Assembly (NCBI GenBank): GCA_963663605.2
Contig: CAXXVF010000001.1
Span: forward strand, 186,001 to 250,000
Origin: Sporobacter sp963663605
Lineage (GTDB): Bacteria > Bacillota > Clostridia > Oscillospirales > Oscillospiraceae
DNA: 64,000 nt
Reading direction: 5' to 3'
The translations under genes were made by a program, and so were the position numbers. Shown piece by piece: positions 26,252 to 35,304 of this stretch. Numbering within the stretch: the stretch's first letter is position 1; every line of letters begins with the position of its first letter. The notes under the pieces were generated by a model. That model was given only the letters and a program-made list of their open reading frames with translations. It was not told the DNA's origin and did no database searches.

Positions 26252-27475
26252 TTAGCGTATAGCCCGGCATTCCAGATAGTATCTTTTATCCTGCGCGCTG
26301 CCGATGGAAAAACTCTTTTTCGGGAAAACGCCGCTGTCTATGACGGTGTTGAAAAAATCGGATTTGTCCATGGGCGGCAGAAGCAGGCCCAAATGGCCCT
26401 CCGTTTTCGACAGCTCGTTGAGAGACTGTTCGCCGTGTATGTAGTCGATGATGCCGCCGGATTTGCCGACATACGCGTCCAGAAACGTTTGCAGTTTATC
26501 GATCATTTCGCCGATACTGAAAGCGCGGGCCGTCAGACGGCCGGTACCGCCGGTGCTGACCCAGCCCAGCGTATAATCATAGCCGGCGCCGCCGGAGAGA
26601 TGTGACGCCAGCGCGTTGACCAGCTTCGCGGGATCGATACCGGAGACGAGCCGGTGGATCGCCTCGAAGACAATTGCCGAATCGTAGACGTTGCCCAGTT
26701 CAACGAGCGCGTATCGGGCGGGGTGACCGTCTTGTTCCTGTTTGCCGAGGCTTGGTTTGAGTTTGTCCCAATAATCTTTTGCGGCTGCCAGCGAATGGTT
26801 CCCGTCGCCTATAATGATCTGAACGGGGCAGCCTTCAAAAAGCGCCGCAAGCCGGTCCGTTACCCCGGCGCACACGCTGCCCGTGACGCGCCAGCCCTTG
26901 ACCCTGCCGCCGTTCTCCATCAGTTCAAAGTTATAGACCGGCTCCAGTTCGGCGGTCTCTTCGGCGAGCGTTTCGATGACCCGGCGTTCTTTATCGTTGA
27001 TGAGCGCCATTATGTGCGGCATTTCAAGCGGCGCGCGCTTTCGTATTTCAATACGTGCCGGCAGGCGCGACAGGATCGTTTTTTCGCTGGCGCGCACGAC
27101 GGACCGGGAGCCGGGCATGTAATCGTATGCCTCCAGGTCGATCATCCCGACAAGTCCCCGGCGGACGCTTCCGTCCGACACCGTGCGCTCGACATAGATG
27201 AAGGCGTGTTCGATCGTCCTGAACAGGCCGTCCTTTATGTATTTTTCCATTTCGCCGCCCGCTGCGGCCGCGCTCTGTTCGGGATCGATTATTTCAAGGC
27301 GCGCCTCAGGCACGATAAATTTCAGCGTGGAAGGACTCTCTCCGATCATCTTCTCGACCCGATCCCAATATATGGGCTCCGATGAAAACTGATCGCAGGC
27401 GACAACGCTCCACTTTTCCATGTCCACGCCGTCAGGAAGTAGAATATCTGCAGGTAAAAACGAAATATTTGTCAC
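26252..27475 (-). CDS. DUF1015 family protein (SerK-like)
   Basis: This 407-aa protein matches the DUF1015 family (PF06245) throughout: LPDGVDMEKWSVVACDQFSSEP near the start, and IIGDGNHSLAAAKDYW near residue 220, the conserved histidine motif of the family. Some archaeal members phosphorylate free L-serine. The start is GTG behind AGGAGA. It lies 60 bp downstream of the homocysteine methyltransferase on the same strand, and they may be cotranscribed. Enzyme activity here is not established. Confidence 0.82.
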   Translation of the reverse strand: MTNISFLPADILLPDGVDMEKWSVVACDQFSSEPIYWDRVEKMIGESPSTLKFIVPEARLEIIDPEQSAAAAGGEMEKYIKDGLFRTIEHAFIYVERTVSDGSVRRGLVGMIDLEAYDYMPGSRSVVRASEKTILSRLPARIEIRKRAPLEMPHIMALINDKERRVIETLAEETAELEPVYNFELMENGGRVKGWRVTGSVCAGVTDRLAALFEGCPVQIIIGDGNHSLAAAKDYWDKLKPSLGKQEQDGHPARYALVELGNVYDSAIVFEAIHRLVSGIDPAKLVNALASHLSGGAGYDYTLGWVSTGGTGRLTARAFSIGEMIDKLQTFLDAYVGKSGGIIDYIHGEQSLNELSKTEGHLGLLLPPMDKSDFFNTVIDSGVFPKKSFSIGSAQDKRYYLECRAIR

Positions 27476-27535
27476 TCGGATGTTCTCCTGGCTATTTTTT
27501 TGGACGGATTCCTTTTTTCCGGTGAGGCACCCGTA

Positions 27536-28777
27536 TTATACGATCACTGCGCCGTATTTCGACGCCACGGCTTCAATTTCCGGCCTGTTGCACGCAGTGC
27601 AGGCAACGGCGGCTGTGCCCGTCACGGCGCGCAGCGCCGCCGACAACACCGGTATATCGTTTGAAATGATATAAAGCGGCCGGTCGCTTTGGGACTGTAT
27701 TGATTTGACGATGTTTACAGCGTCTCCGGCTGAAATGCCGTCCGGGAAGCGGACCGTCAGGATCTTTGCGCCGTCGTCGGACTGATCCAGTACGTCATCA
27801 ATGATTTCTTCGGAAGAAGACGCGGCCGTGATGCCCGCCGGAGGCTCAGACCGGAGGATATCGACGTTTTCAAACTGCATGGGCGTACATATTTTATCGG
27901 CAGTGTCGCGCGGCGCGGATGCCGGTTTGAGCGGCTGAAATACCCGGCGCATCTCTTTGATATATTCAGGCGAAGTTCCGCAGCATCCGCCGATAATTTT
28001 TACGCCGAGCTCGGCATAATGCTCCATCTGGCGCGCGAATTCCACGGCGTCCACGTCATAAAGGCCCGTAACGCTGTCCGGCAGTCCCGCGTTGGCCTTG
28101 ATGATGACCGGGAGGCTTGTGTTTGCCACCACTTTTTCGGCGATGGGGTAGATCTCGTCCGGCCTGAGTGAGCAGTTGATACCGACAGCCGAAGCGCCGA
28201 GGCCTTCGGCCATGACAGCGAAGCTTTCGGGCCGGCAGCCGGTAAATGTCCTGCCGCTTTTGTCAAATGTCATCATAGTAAAAATCGGCAGGTTCGTATG
28301 TTCTTTAACGGCCAGCATGACGGCCTTGACCTCAAGCAGATCGCTCATCGTTTCGATGGCGACAAGGTCGGCGCCGGCCGCCTCGCCGGCGACGGCCTGC
28401 TGGCGGTATAATTCATAGGCTTCGTCGAACGAAAGCGTACCGTATGGAGCTATGAAATCGCCGATCGGACCGATGTCAAGGGCGGTCAGCGTTTTACCCA
28501 TGCCGGCTTTTCTGGTCACGTCAACACCGGCTCTGATGATCTCATTAACTGAATAATCCGAATTTTTCAAAGCAACGGCGTTTGCGCCGAAAGTATTTGT
28601 GAAAAGAATGCTGCTTCCGGACTCGAAATAGCTGTGCTGGATCTCATAAACAGTGTCGGGAGCAGTTATATTCATAATGTCCGGCCTTTGTCCCGGTTTA
28701 AGGCCTTTTCGGAGCAGGAGCCAGCCGATTGCCCCGTCCAAAAAAACAAAATCTTGTTTAAGCAATTCTTCGAGCAA
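27536..28777 (-). CDS. Homocysteine S-methyltransferase domain with half of a pterin-binding domain
   Basis: I prefer a TTG start at 28777 behind AAGAGGTG (413 aa); a TTG at 28798 is also possible. Residues about 1-285 are the zinc-dependent Hcy methyltransferase barrel of MetH: DGAIGWLLL, FTNTFGAN, the first cysteine in VGINCS and the Cys pair in GGCCGTSP. The last 80 residues look like the first half of the MetH folate-binding barrel (VKSIQSQSDRPLYIIS, SAALRAVTG, ASKYGAVIV) and then stop. The corrinoid domain is absent. A full MetH has all these parts, so this is either a shortened family variant or the front of a broken gene; the next gene begins 60 bp later with no folate-domain remainder. 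Confidence 0.82.
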   Translation of the reverse strand: MLEELLKQDFVFLDGAIGWLLLRKGLKPGQRPDIMNITAPDTVYEIQHSYFESGSSILFTNTFGANAVALKNSDYSVNEIIRAGVDVTRKAGMGKTLTALDIGPIGDFIAPYGTLSFDEAYELYRQQAVAGEAAGADLVAIETMSDLLEVKAVMLAVKEHTNLPIFTMMTFDKSGRTFTGCRPESFAVMAEGLGASAVGINCSLRPDEIYPIAEKVVANTSLPVIIKANAGLPDSVTGLYDVDAVEFARQMEHYAELGVKIIGGCCGTSPEYIKEMRRVFQPLKPASAPRDTADKICTPMQFENVDILRSEPPAGITAASSSEEIIDDVLDQSDDGAKILTVRFPDGISAGDAVNIVKSIQSQSDRPLYIISNDIPVLSAALRAVTGTAAVACTACNRPEIEAVASKYGAVIV

Positions 28778-28871
28778 GATAAACACCTCTTTAGCCAACG
28801 TTTCAAGTTAATAGTAAAGTAACGACGTGTAAAAGTAAAGTCATTTTCATATTATTATATTAAAATATCGT

Positions 28872-28899
28872 TTGAAATCCGTGCAATTTATGGTATTAT
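28872..28899 (+). promoter_or_regulatory. Promoter of the cytidylate-kinase-like gene
   Basis: TTGAAA (28872-28877) and TATTAT (28894-28899) are spaced by 16 bp in a short AT-rich divergent gap. The leader would be about 50 nt. Confidence 0.55.
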
Positions 28900-28958
28900 A
28901 CGAATGAAAATATAGTGTCCGCAGTATTGCTTGTGCGCGGCGCGCACGGGAGGTTCAT

Positions 28959-29591
28959 ATGGATAAATTTATTATTACTGTAAGCAGAGAATTTGGCAGC
29001 GGGGGCAGCCGGATCGGGGGAAAACTCGCGTCGCGTCTCGGCGTGGAATGCTATGACAAGGATTTAATCCAGCTCGCGGCCGACAGAAGCGGTTTGTCTT
29101 ATGATTTTATCCGGCAAAACGAGGAACATACCGTTAACAGCCTGCTTTATAATATTACGGCGGCCACATCGTTTTCAAACTTCAGATCCACCGCTTTTTT
29201 TGATACGCCGGTCAATGATAAGGCATTTTTTGCCCAGGCTGAAGTCATCCGTGATATCGCTCGGAAAAGCTGCGTGATTATCGGTCGCTGCGCCGATTAT
29301 ATCCTGCAGGACGAGCCGGGGCTCGTGCGGCTGTATATCACCGGCAGCTTTGAAGACCGTGTGCGGCGTACTGCGGAAGAATACAAGATCACATGCGAAG
29401 ACGCCGGGGAACGGGTCAAAAAAATCGATAAAAGCAGAAGTAATTACTATAAATACTATACCGGCCGGGTTTGGGGAAATATCCATAATTATGATCTCGT
29501 TATCAATTCTTCGTTTACCGGCGTTGACGGCGCCGTCGACGTTTTATCGACGATGCTCTTGGGAAAAGGTATCGGAGAGAAATCCAGTTAG
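28959..29591 (+). CDS. Cytidylate kinase-like family protein
   Basis: This 210-aa protein belongs to the cytidylate-kinase-like family (PF13189). A Walker-A-like loop lies in SREFGSGGSRIGGKLA, followed by ECYDKDLIQ, the FFAQAEVIRDIA helix, CVIIGRCADYIL and an arginine-rich lid (RVRRTAEEY, KIDKSRSNYYKYY). Members are common in Clostridia; their substrate is not well defined, and this is not the canonical Cmk. GGGAGG precedes the ATG, and a terminator follows at 29611. Confidence 0.88.
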   Translation: MDKFIITVSREFGSGGSRIGGKLASRLGVECYDKDLIQLAADRSGLSYDFIRQNEEHTVNSLLYNITAATSFSNFRSTAFFDTPVNDKAFFAQAEVIRDIARKSCVIIGRCADYILQDEPGLVRLYITGSFEDRVRRTAEEYKITCEDAGERVKKIDKSRSNYYKYYTGRVWGNIHNYDLVINSSFTGVDGAVDVLSTMLLGKGIGEKSS

Positions 29592-29610
29592 ACACAAGCT
29601 CATAAAAAAT

Positions 29611-29644
29611 ACCGGGAGGGTTCAGCCCTCCCGGTGCTTTTTTT
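29611..29644 (+). terminator. Intrinsic terminator
   Basis: ACCGGGAGGG and CCCTCCCGGT form a perfect 10-bp stem with a TTCAG loop followed by GC and seven Ts. Confidence 0.92.
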
Positions 29645-29767
29645 AGTTAAAGCTTGTTTTTGAAAGCGCAAATGAACATGAAATTGCATTAAATTATACA
29701 ATAGTAATTGACATTGCCTAAAATTTACATATAATAGATCTTAATTGAGATGACAGGCGGTGATATT

Positions 29768-31921
29768 TTGTATTGCGCGATTATGGGAAGCGTTGGCGGT
29801 TTTGAGTGGATGGAAGAGAGCGAGCGAAACCGCACACTGGAGAAAATCAGTTTTATTTTTGAGCGTATAAACAGCGAGTACGCTGAATATATCGCCTCAA
29901 AACTTGCGTTGACATATGGTGCTGAGTTTCAGGGGCTTCTGCGGGCGTGCCGGCCATCGGTAAAAATTATTGAACGGCTTATCAGAGAATTGCATCCGCT
30001 TGGCGTTTTTATCGGCGTCGGTATAAGCCGGATGTATACCAGAGTGGACTCGCCGAATTCGCTCCGGGTGGACGGGGCGGCAAATAAATATGCCAGAGAC
30101 AGCTTGTCGGGTCTGAATCAGCAGCTGAAACACACGTGCGGTTTCATGGTGGCGTTCGATACCGGGAAAAGCGATGCCCGCCTAATTAACGCGCTTTGTA
30201 CCGCAGTGAACGACATTATGTGTTCATGGACGGACAAGCAGCGCGAAACAGTCTGGAAAACGATAGATTACGCCGGTCAGCAAAAAGTGGCGGCGCAGGC
30301 GCTCGGTGTCAATCAGTCCACGGTCACGCGCCAGCTCCAGGCGGCACATTACGCAAGATATAGGTTTTTGATTGACGCCCTGGAGGAATATCTGCGCGAC
30401 CAATACGATATAAGCGGAGAGGAGGAAACGCCGATCGCTAAAGCCGGCGGATACTACAATACCGGTATTTACTATTATAAGCAGTTTGATTATAAAAAAG
30501 CGCTGGACTATCTCCACAAGGCGTTGGGATTACGGGAAAGCGAGCTTGGGAAAAACCATCCGGATACGATTGCGACGCTGGCGGCGCTCGGTGATGTCTT
30601 CTATGCAAGGCAGGCGTATGATGAGTCGCTTAAATACTATGAAGCCGTTAACCAGATGAAAAAAAGCCTTTTGGGGAACAAGCATCCGGATACGGCAAAG
30701 TCCTACAACGACGTCGCGAATGCCTTAAGGCAGCGGCAGGAATATGAAGAGGCGCTGAAATGGTATAAAAAAGCATTGGTAATACGCGAGCATATCGGCG
30801 GGAACGACCCGGATACGGCCGGCACGTATGACGACATGGGACAAATGTATATCCTGAGCGGTGAATACGATAAAGCGCTGGAACTGCTGGAAAAAGCTAT
30901 GCTTATTCGTGAAAAAATACTCGGGGCGGAGCATCCTGATACGGCCGGATCATACTTGAATCTCGCCTTGCTGATGAAGACGCAGCGCCATTACGAAATG
31001 TCTTTACAATGGCTCGAAAAAGCCCTGGCAATCCAGGAAAGGCTTTTGGGCAGGGAGCATCCGGATACAGCCGGAAGTTACAGCCGGATTGCAGAGAACT
31101 ATTTTTGCAGACAAATGTATGCCAAAGCGTTTGAATGGTATAAAAAAGCTCTGGATATAACCATTAAGACTCTAGGGGAAGAACATCCCCGCACAGCTGC
31201 GCTGTACAGCGCTGTGGCGGATGTATTCATGAAGGAAAAGAAGTATGACGCGTCAAAAAAATGGTATAAAAAAGCTCTGAAGATACGTGAAGAATTGCTG
31301 GGCAAAGACCATCCGGATACGGCGGAGGCTTGCGGGAAAATAGCATCGGTGTTAAGCGTTACGGGCGAGTTGGAGCATTCAATTGAGTGGTATAAAAAAA
31401 CTCTGGATGTACAGGAAAAAGTTTTGAGCGCAATGCATCCGGCATTAGTTGAGACCTACAGGAATTTAGCGGATGTTTATCTGGAAAAGGGCGATAATAT
31501 TCAGTCTATGTTGTGGCTGAAAAAAGCGATGCGTATCAATGAAAGGCGCCATGGAGCAATGCACCAGGATACCGCGCAAAACTATACGGAAATAGCATGG
31601 GTTTATTATCATGACGGCGACAGGGAAGAAGCGCTGAAATGGATGGAAAAAGCAAAGAAGATAAATGAAAAAGTGCTTGGGCCCGACCATACCGGCACGG
31701 CCGCCACCTATACCAGTTTGGGAACGTTCTACCGGGAAAGCGAAGAAACGGACAAAGCCCTTCTCTACTTTCTCAATGCGCTGGGGATCTACGCCAATAA
31801 TAATCAGTCACCCATAGAAGAGATAAAAAAGCTGCTAAAAAACATCTCCGAGTTATATCAGGAGAAAAACGATTATGAAAAAGCATATAAATACATGAAG
31901 CAGCTTGCCGATATCCGATAA
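29768..31921 (+). CDS. SatD-like domain fused to kinesin-light-chain-type TPR repeats
   Basis: I prefer the TTG at 29768 (AGGCGGTGATATT site, MYCAIMGSV), since SatD-family proteins begin this way; an in-frame ATG lies at 29750. The 717-aa protein has a SatD-like N-terminus (about 1-215; INSEYAEYIASKLALTYG, EFQGLLR, and a C-terminal helix-turn-helix QKVAAQALGVNQSTVTRQL). About eleven 42-aa TPR units follow, each with an HPDTA-type signature and a WYKKAL-type helix, as in TPR_10/TPR_12 repeats. SatD was described in a streptococcal acid-tolerance and signal-recognition-linked locus; its biochemical role is unclear. The TPR part should be a protein-binding scaffold. There is no signal peptide, so it is cytosolic. 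Confidence 0.83.
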   Translation: MYCAIMGSVGGFEWMEESERNRTLEKISFIFERINSEYAEYIASKLALTYGAEFQGLLRACRPSVKIIERLIRELHPLGVFIGVGISRMYTRVDSPNSLRVDGAANKYARDSLSGLNQQLKHTCGFMVAFDTGKSDARLINALCTAVNDIMCSWTDKQRETVWKTIDYAGQQKVAAQALGVNQSTVTRQLQAAHYARYRFLIDALEEYLRDQYDISGEEETPIAKAGGYYNTGIYYYKQFDYKKALDYLHKALGLRESELGKNHPDTIATLAALGDVFYARQAYDESLKYYEAVNQMKKSLLGNKHPDTAKSYNDVANALRQRQEYEEALKWYKKALVIREHIGGNDPDTAGTYDDMGQMYILSGEYDKALELLEKAMLIREKILGAEHPDTAGSYLNLALLMKTQRHYEMSLQWLEKALAIQERLLGREHPDTAGSYSRIAENYFCRQMYAKAFEWYKKALDITIKTLGEEHPRTAALYSAVADVFMKEKKYDASKKWYKKALKIREELLGKDHPDTAEACGKIASVLSVTGELEHSIEWYKKTLDVQEKVLSAMHPALVETYRNLADVYLEKGDNIQSMLWLKKAMRINERRHGAMHQDTAQNYTEIAWVYYHDGDREEALKWMEKAKKINEKVLGPDHTGTAATYTSLGTFYRESEETDKALLYFLNALGIYANNNQSPIEEIKKLLKNISELYQEKNDYEKAYKYMKQLADIR

Positions 31922-31978
31922 AACGGGTGTCAAACTGCGACCCGAACGTCGTGCTACATATAATGCATGCTGAATGAT

Positions 31979-32010
31979 AATTGCATTATATAGTGCAATT
32001 AAAATATAAA
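31979..32010 (+). promoter_or_regulatory. prmA promoter with overlapping inverted repeat
   Basis: TTGCAT (31981-31986) and TATAAA (32005-32010) are 18 bp apart. The arms AATTGCA (31979-31985) and TGCAATT (31994-32000) form an inverted repeat over the -35 box and spacer, which is where a repressor would act. Confidence 0.45.
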
Positions 32011-32063
32011 TGCATTGGTAAAAGTGTTTGTTTATACATAAATTTCACATCTACGGAGGCAGT

Positions 32064-32996
32064 ATGGACTGGTTGGAAGTTACAATATTTACTCAAAGCG
32101 ACAAGCTCGACGCACTTGCTGTAAGACTTGAGGAACTTGATGCCGGCGGTCTCGTCATAAATGACGAGGCGTCGGTCCGGGAGTTTTTGGACAACAACCC
32201 CGCCGCGTGGGATTATGTCGAGGACGACGTGCTCAAAAGCGCGCAGGGTGGATCGTCCATCCAGTTTTATCTGGAGGACAGCGAAGAAGGCAGGCGGCGG
32301 CTTGATAACTGCCGCGAGGCCCTGCCGGACGAGACGTTCGATATAAGGCGCGTCAATGACGAGGACTGGCTGAACACCTGGCGCAGGTTTTTCAAACCGA
32401 TAAAAATAGGCGGCCGCCTGCTGATCGTGCCGGCGTGGGAAGACGCGCCGGCGGACACAAAACGGGTCGTCCTGCGCGTCGAGCCGGGGCAGGTGTTCGG
32501 CACCGGCGCGCATGCGTCGACGCGCATGTGCCTTTCCGAGCTGGAGAACCACCGGGCCAAAAACGTGCTCGACCTGGGATGCGGCAGCGGTATACTGGCC
32601 GTCGGCGCACTGCTTCTCGGCGCGCGCGAAGCCGTCTGCTGCGACATAGCGGCGGATGCCCCGCGTGTCTGTTATGACAACGCGCGCCTGAACGGCATTG
32701 ACCGTGTGTGCATGAAGGCGTTCACCTGCGATGCTTTAGACGAAAACGCCTTGTCAGAAGTCATACGCGGCGAACGTTTCGATATCGTTTTTGCCAATAT
32801 CATCGCCGACGTGATCATACCACTGGCACAGGGTGTGAAAAACCTGCTGACACCGGAAGGCGTGTTTATATGTTCGGGCATCATAGACGGACGCCAGGAC
32901 GCGGTTCGAAACGCCCTTATAGAAAACGGCCTCCAGATTGTACGGACCCGGCAGACGGAGGACTGGCACATGTTTGTATCGCGCCGTATTGTTTAA
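32064..32996 (+). CDS. prmA: Ribosomal protein L11 methyltransferase
   Basis: PrmA trimethylates lysines of ribosomal protein L11 using S-adenosylmethionine. The ATG at 32064 follows ACGGAGGCAGT and gives 310 aa, normal for the family. Family motifs are clear: DWLNTWRRFFKPIKIG, VFGTGAHASTRMCL, SAM motif I in VLDLGCGSGILAVGALLLGA, and FANIIADVI. The N-terminal substrate domain begins MDWLEVTIFT. It is followed 51 bp later by a secreted protein. Confidence 0.94.
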   Translation: MDWLEVTIFTQSDKLDALAVRLEELDAGGLVINDEASVREFLDNNPAAWDYVEDDVLKSAQGGSSIQFYLEDSEEGRRRLDNCREALPDETFDIRRVNDEDWLNTWRRFFKPIKIGGRLLIVPAWEDAPADTKRVVLRVEPGQVFGTGAHASTRMCLSELENHRAKNVLDLGCGSGILAVGALLLGAREAVCCDIAADAPRVCYDNARLNGIDRVCMKAFTCDALDENALSEVIRGERFDIVFANIIADVIIPLAQGVKNLLTPEGVFICSGIIDGRQDAVRNALIENGLQIVRTRQTEDWHMFVSRRIV

Positions 32997-33047
32997 GCGC
33001 AGCCGCTGTGATAAAATACGAATGAACGAAGGTGAGGAGGCGGCAAC

Positions 33048-34163
33048 GTGAAAAAGAAAATCCTGACGGCGGCCGTTGCGCTGTTATTGGCGCTGATCCT
33101 AACCACGCCGCCCGTGCAGGCTGTCGGTACGGTATATTTTGCAGGCGTTAACGATAAATTGATCGAGCTCAGCGATCAAACGATGCCGAAGTATTACGGC
33201 GGAAAGCTCTATCTGCCCTATACGCTGTTTGAAAACAGCGACACCGGTATCGGTGTTTTCTGCGTTGCTTCAAGCGAACTGGTCATGCTGTATACGGTGG
33301 AAAAAAGGCTGAAGTTCGACGTGGCCAGATCTGAGATATTTGATCAGGACAACATGCAGTATTATTATTCGATCAAAGCCGCCAACGGAACGGTTTATCT
33401 TCCCGCGGAATTAATCTGCTCATTTTTCGGACTGACAACGGTCGTCATACAGGCAGAACTCGCTCCCATCATCCGTGTAAAAAACGCTGCTGCCGTTTAT
33501 AATGATCCGACCTTTGCGGGTTCGTTTAGAGATGAAATGCAGACGGCTTATGACGCGTATATGGGAATTACCCCAAGCGAAGGCCCCTCAACAGCCGCCG
33601 AACAGACGTACGAAAACGTCACCGTATTCCTGAACTTTTCCGATATTGCAGCCGGGCAGTTTGGTTTGCTGCTCGACATACTGGACACCTCGGAGTATAA
33701 ATGCTGCATTTTCGTCGCCGCCGATGAAATTACCGATAACGCCGACCTTTTGCGGCGCGCCGCTGGCTCCGGGCATACGATCGGGCTGCGGCTCGAAACG
33801 GGTTCATACGAGGAATACCAGACGGCCTGCGAAATGCTTTTCGAGGCGGCGAAGGTCAAAACCCTATTTATATCGGCCGGCAGCGATGCGATGCAGACGG
33901 CTGCCGCGACAGCCGAATCCAAAGGACTGATTTTCTGGAACGCAACAAATACATGGGATGACGCTTCTGACATGGCGCTGTCGGATATTACCGACAGGCT
34001 GAACGCGTTGAGCCGGGGCAGTGAAAGCCTGAGTCTTACCTGTTCGGAAAAGGTCTCGACCGTTATGCCGGCGCTGCTGTCGTATCTCACGGACAATCAA
34101 TTCAACGTCCTGCGGATTACGGAAACGAGCGCGCCGCCGGCATTACCGGCATTAAATGATTAG
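33048..34163 (+). CDS. Secreted protein with copper-amine-oxidase-N-like and NodB-like halves
   Basis: This 371-aa protein has a signal peptide (1-25, LTTPPVQA) behind GGTGAGGAGG. Residues about 40-155 (GGKLYLPYTLFENSDTGIGV, GTVYLPAELICSFFGL) resemble the copper amine oxidase N-terminal-like domain used in Clostridia for wall or surface association. Residues about 185-360 have the secondary-structure rhythm of a polysaccharide deacetylase (VTVFLNFSD, AAGSGHTIGLRLETGSYEEY) but lack the catalytic Asp-Asp and His-x3-His motifs, so it is likely inactive. I infer a cell-envelope role; the function is unknown. Confidence 0.7.
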   Translation: MKKKILTAAVALLLALILTTPPVQAVGTVYFAGVNDKLIELSDQTMPKYYGGKLYLPYTLFENSDTGIGVFCVASSELVMLYTVEKRLKFDVARSEIFDQDNMQYYYSIKAANGTVYLPAELICSFFGLTTVVIQAELAPIIRVKNAAAVYNDPTFAGSFRDEMQTAYDAYMGITPSEGPSTAAEQTYENVTVFLNFSDIAAGQFGLLLDILDTSEYKCCIFVAADEITDNADLLRRAAGSGHTIGLRLETGSYEEYQTACEMLFEAAKVKTLFISAGSDAMQTAAATAESKGLIFWNATNTWDDASDMALSDITDRLNALSRGSESLSLTCSEKVSTVMPALLSYLTDNQFNVLRITETSAPPALPALND

Positions 34164-34231
34164 ATCTGATATTATACTAATATTAAATAGAAACATTTTA
34201 TTCTCGATGAGTCAAGGAAGGATCAATCTGA

Positions 34232-34983
34232 ATGAACGATCATTTGAAAGCGGTCATACTGGCCGCGGGGAAGGGGACGCGCCTTCAGTCCGAAGGCGTT
34301 GATCTGCCGAAGGTTATGCGCCGGGCAAACGGAAAACCGCTTCTGGAATACGTTCTGGAAGCGCTGTCATTTATCGGCCGAAAAGATACGGTCCTTGTGG
34401 TCGGCTATAAAAAGGAGGACGTTTTGGCCCGCTTCGGCGATTACCCGTTTTCAGTTCAGACCGAACAGCTCGGCACCGGGCACGCCGTATTGTCCTCGGA
34501 AGCTGCGCTGAGCGGTTTTGACGGCGGCGTTTTGGTTTGCTGCGGCGATATGCCGCTGCTGACGGAAGAGACTTATAAAGCGCTGGCCGAAACCCATTTC
34601 AGGCAACGAAACGCCTGTACGATACTGACCGGGACGTCGGATGCACCGTTGCCGTACGGACGGATCATTCGGGACGCCGGCGGGGATTTTTAAAACTCGT
34701 CGAGGAAAAAGACTGTACGCCGGATGAACTTATGATCCGGGAACTGAATTCCGGCGTTTATATTTTTGAGGCTGCAAAGCTTTTACCTGCTTTGTCGATG
34801 CTGAAAAACAATAATGCGCAGGGCGAGTATTACTTAACGGACGTTCCGTCGATCCTGCGCGGCGCGGGCGAAAAAATTGGCGTGTGTATGCGTGAGCTGG
34901 GCAGCGAGCTCATTGGGGTTAATACGGCCGAACAGCTCGCTCAGGTTGAAAAACTGCTGCGGATACGGCAGTTAAGAGACTGA
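34232..34983 (+). pseudogene. Frameshifted GlmU-like uridylyltransferase (acetyltransferase domain absent)
   Basis: The first part (34232-34693) encodes MNDHLKAVILAAGKGTRL, PKVMRRANGKPLLEYVLEAL, QLGTGHAV and CCGDMPLL, the nucleotidyltransferase signature of GlmU-type N-acetylglucosamine-1-phosphate uridylyltransferases. It stops at TAA 34691-34693 directly after a T5 run. The -1 frame continues the same domain without loss (LKLVEEKDCTPDELMIREL, NSGVYIF, GEYYLTDVP, VNTAEQLAQVEKL) to 34983. Restored, the protein would be about 250 aa, only the pyrophosphorylase half of GlmU. One missing T explains it; a sequencing error, a true mutation or slippage on the T run are all possible. Confidence 0.85.
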
Positions 34984-35144
34984 CGGTGTCGGCGGTTCCG
35001 GCTCGAAGTTTTATAGCTGCGCAGGCCCGATTTTTATTGACATCTAAATTGCTAAGTGCTACTATAAGGCGTACTTGAATGCGTTTTCCGCCTGGCGATG
35101 CAGATGAATGAACGCTGCGCGCCGTCCGCATTTTTCAGCAAAGC

Positions 35145-35230
35145 GCCGGTGTGGCGGAACTGGCAGACGCCCGGGACTTAAAATCCCGTGAGGTTAATAC
35201 CTCGTACCGGTTCGAGCCCGGTCACCGGCA
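35145..35230 (+). tRNA. tRNA-Leu (anticodon TAA)
   Basis: A class II tRNA of 86 nt: acceptor GCCGGTG/CACCGGC, anticodon stem CGGGA/TCCCG with loop CTTAAAA, a long variable arm (TGAGGTTAATACCTCG) and T-arm GGTTCGAGCC. CCA is not encoded. It reads UUA and UUG codons. Confidence 0.96.
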
Positions 35231-35235
35231 TTAAT

Positions 35236-35285
35236 AAAAACAGCGATACCCCGACGTGTATGACGGGTTATCGCTGTTTTTGTCA
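35236..35285. terminator. Bidirectional terminator between tRNA-Leu and the solute-binding gene
   Basis: CAGCGATACCCCG pairs with CGGGTTATCGCTG; TTTTT follows on the plus strand and the flanking AAAAA gives a U-run on the minus strand. It serves both the tRNA and the convergent lipoprotein gene. Confidence 0.88.
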
Positions 35286-35304
35286 AATGACTGCCGTATA
35301 AGTG

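Noticed and set aside
34687..34693. Programmed -1 frameshift in the GlmU-like gene
   Set aside because: The T5 run before TAA could slip, but no stimulatory stem or internal Shine-Dalgarno is evident; a lost T is the simpler reading.
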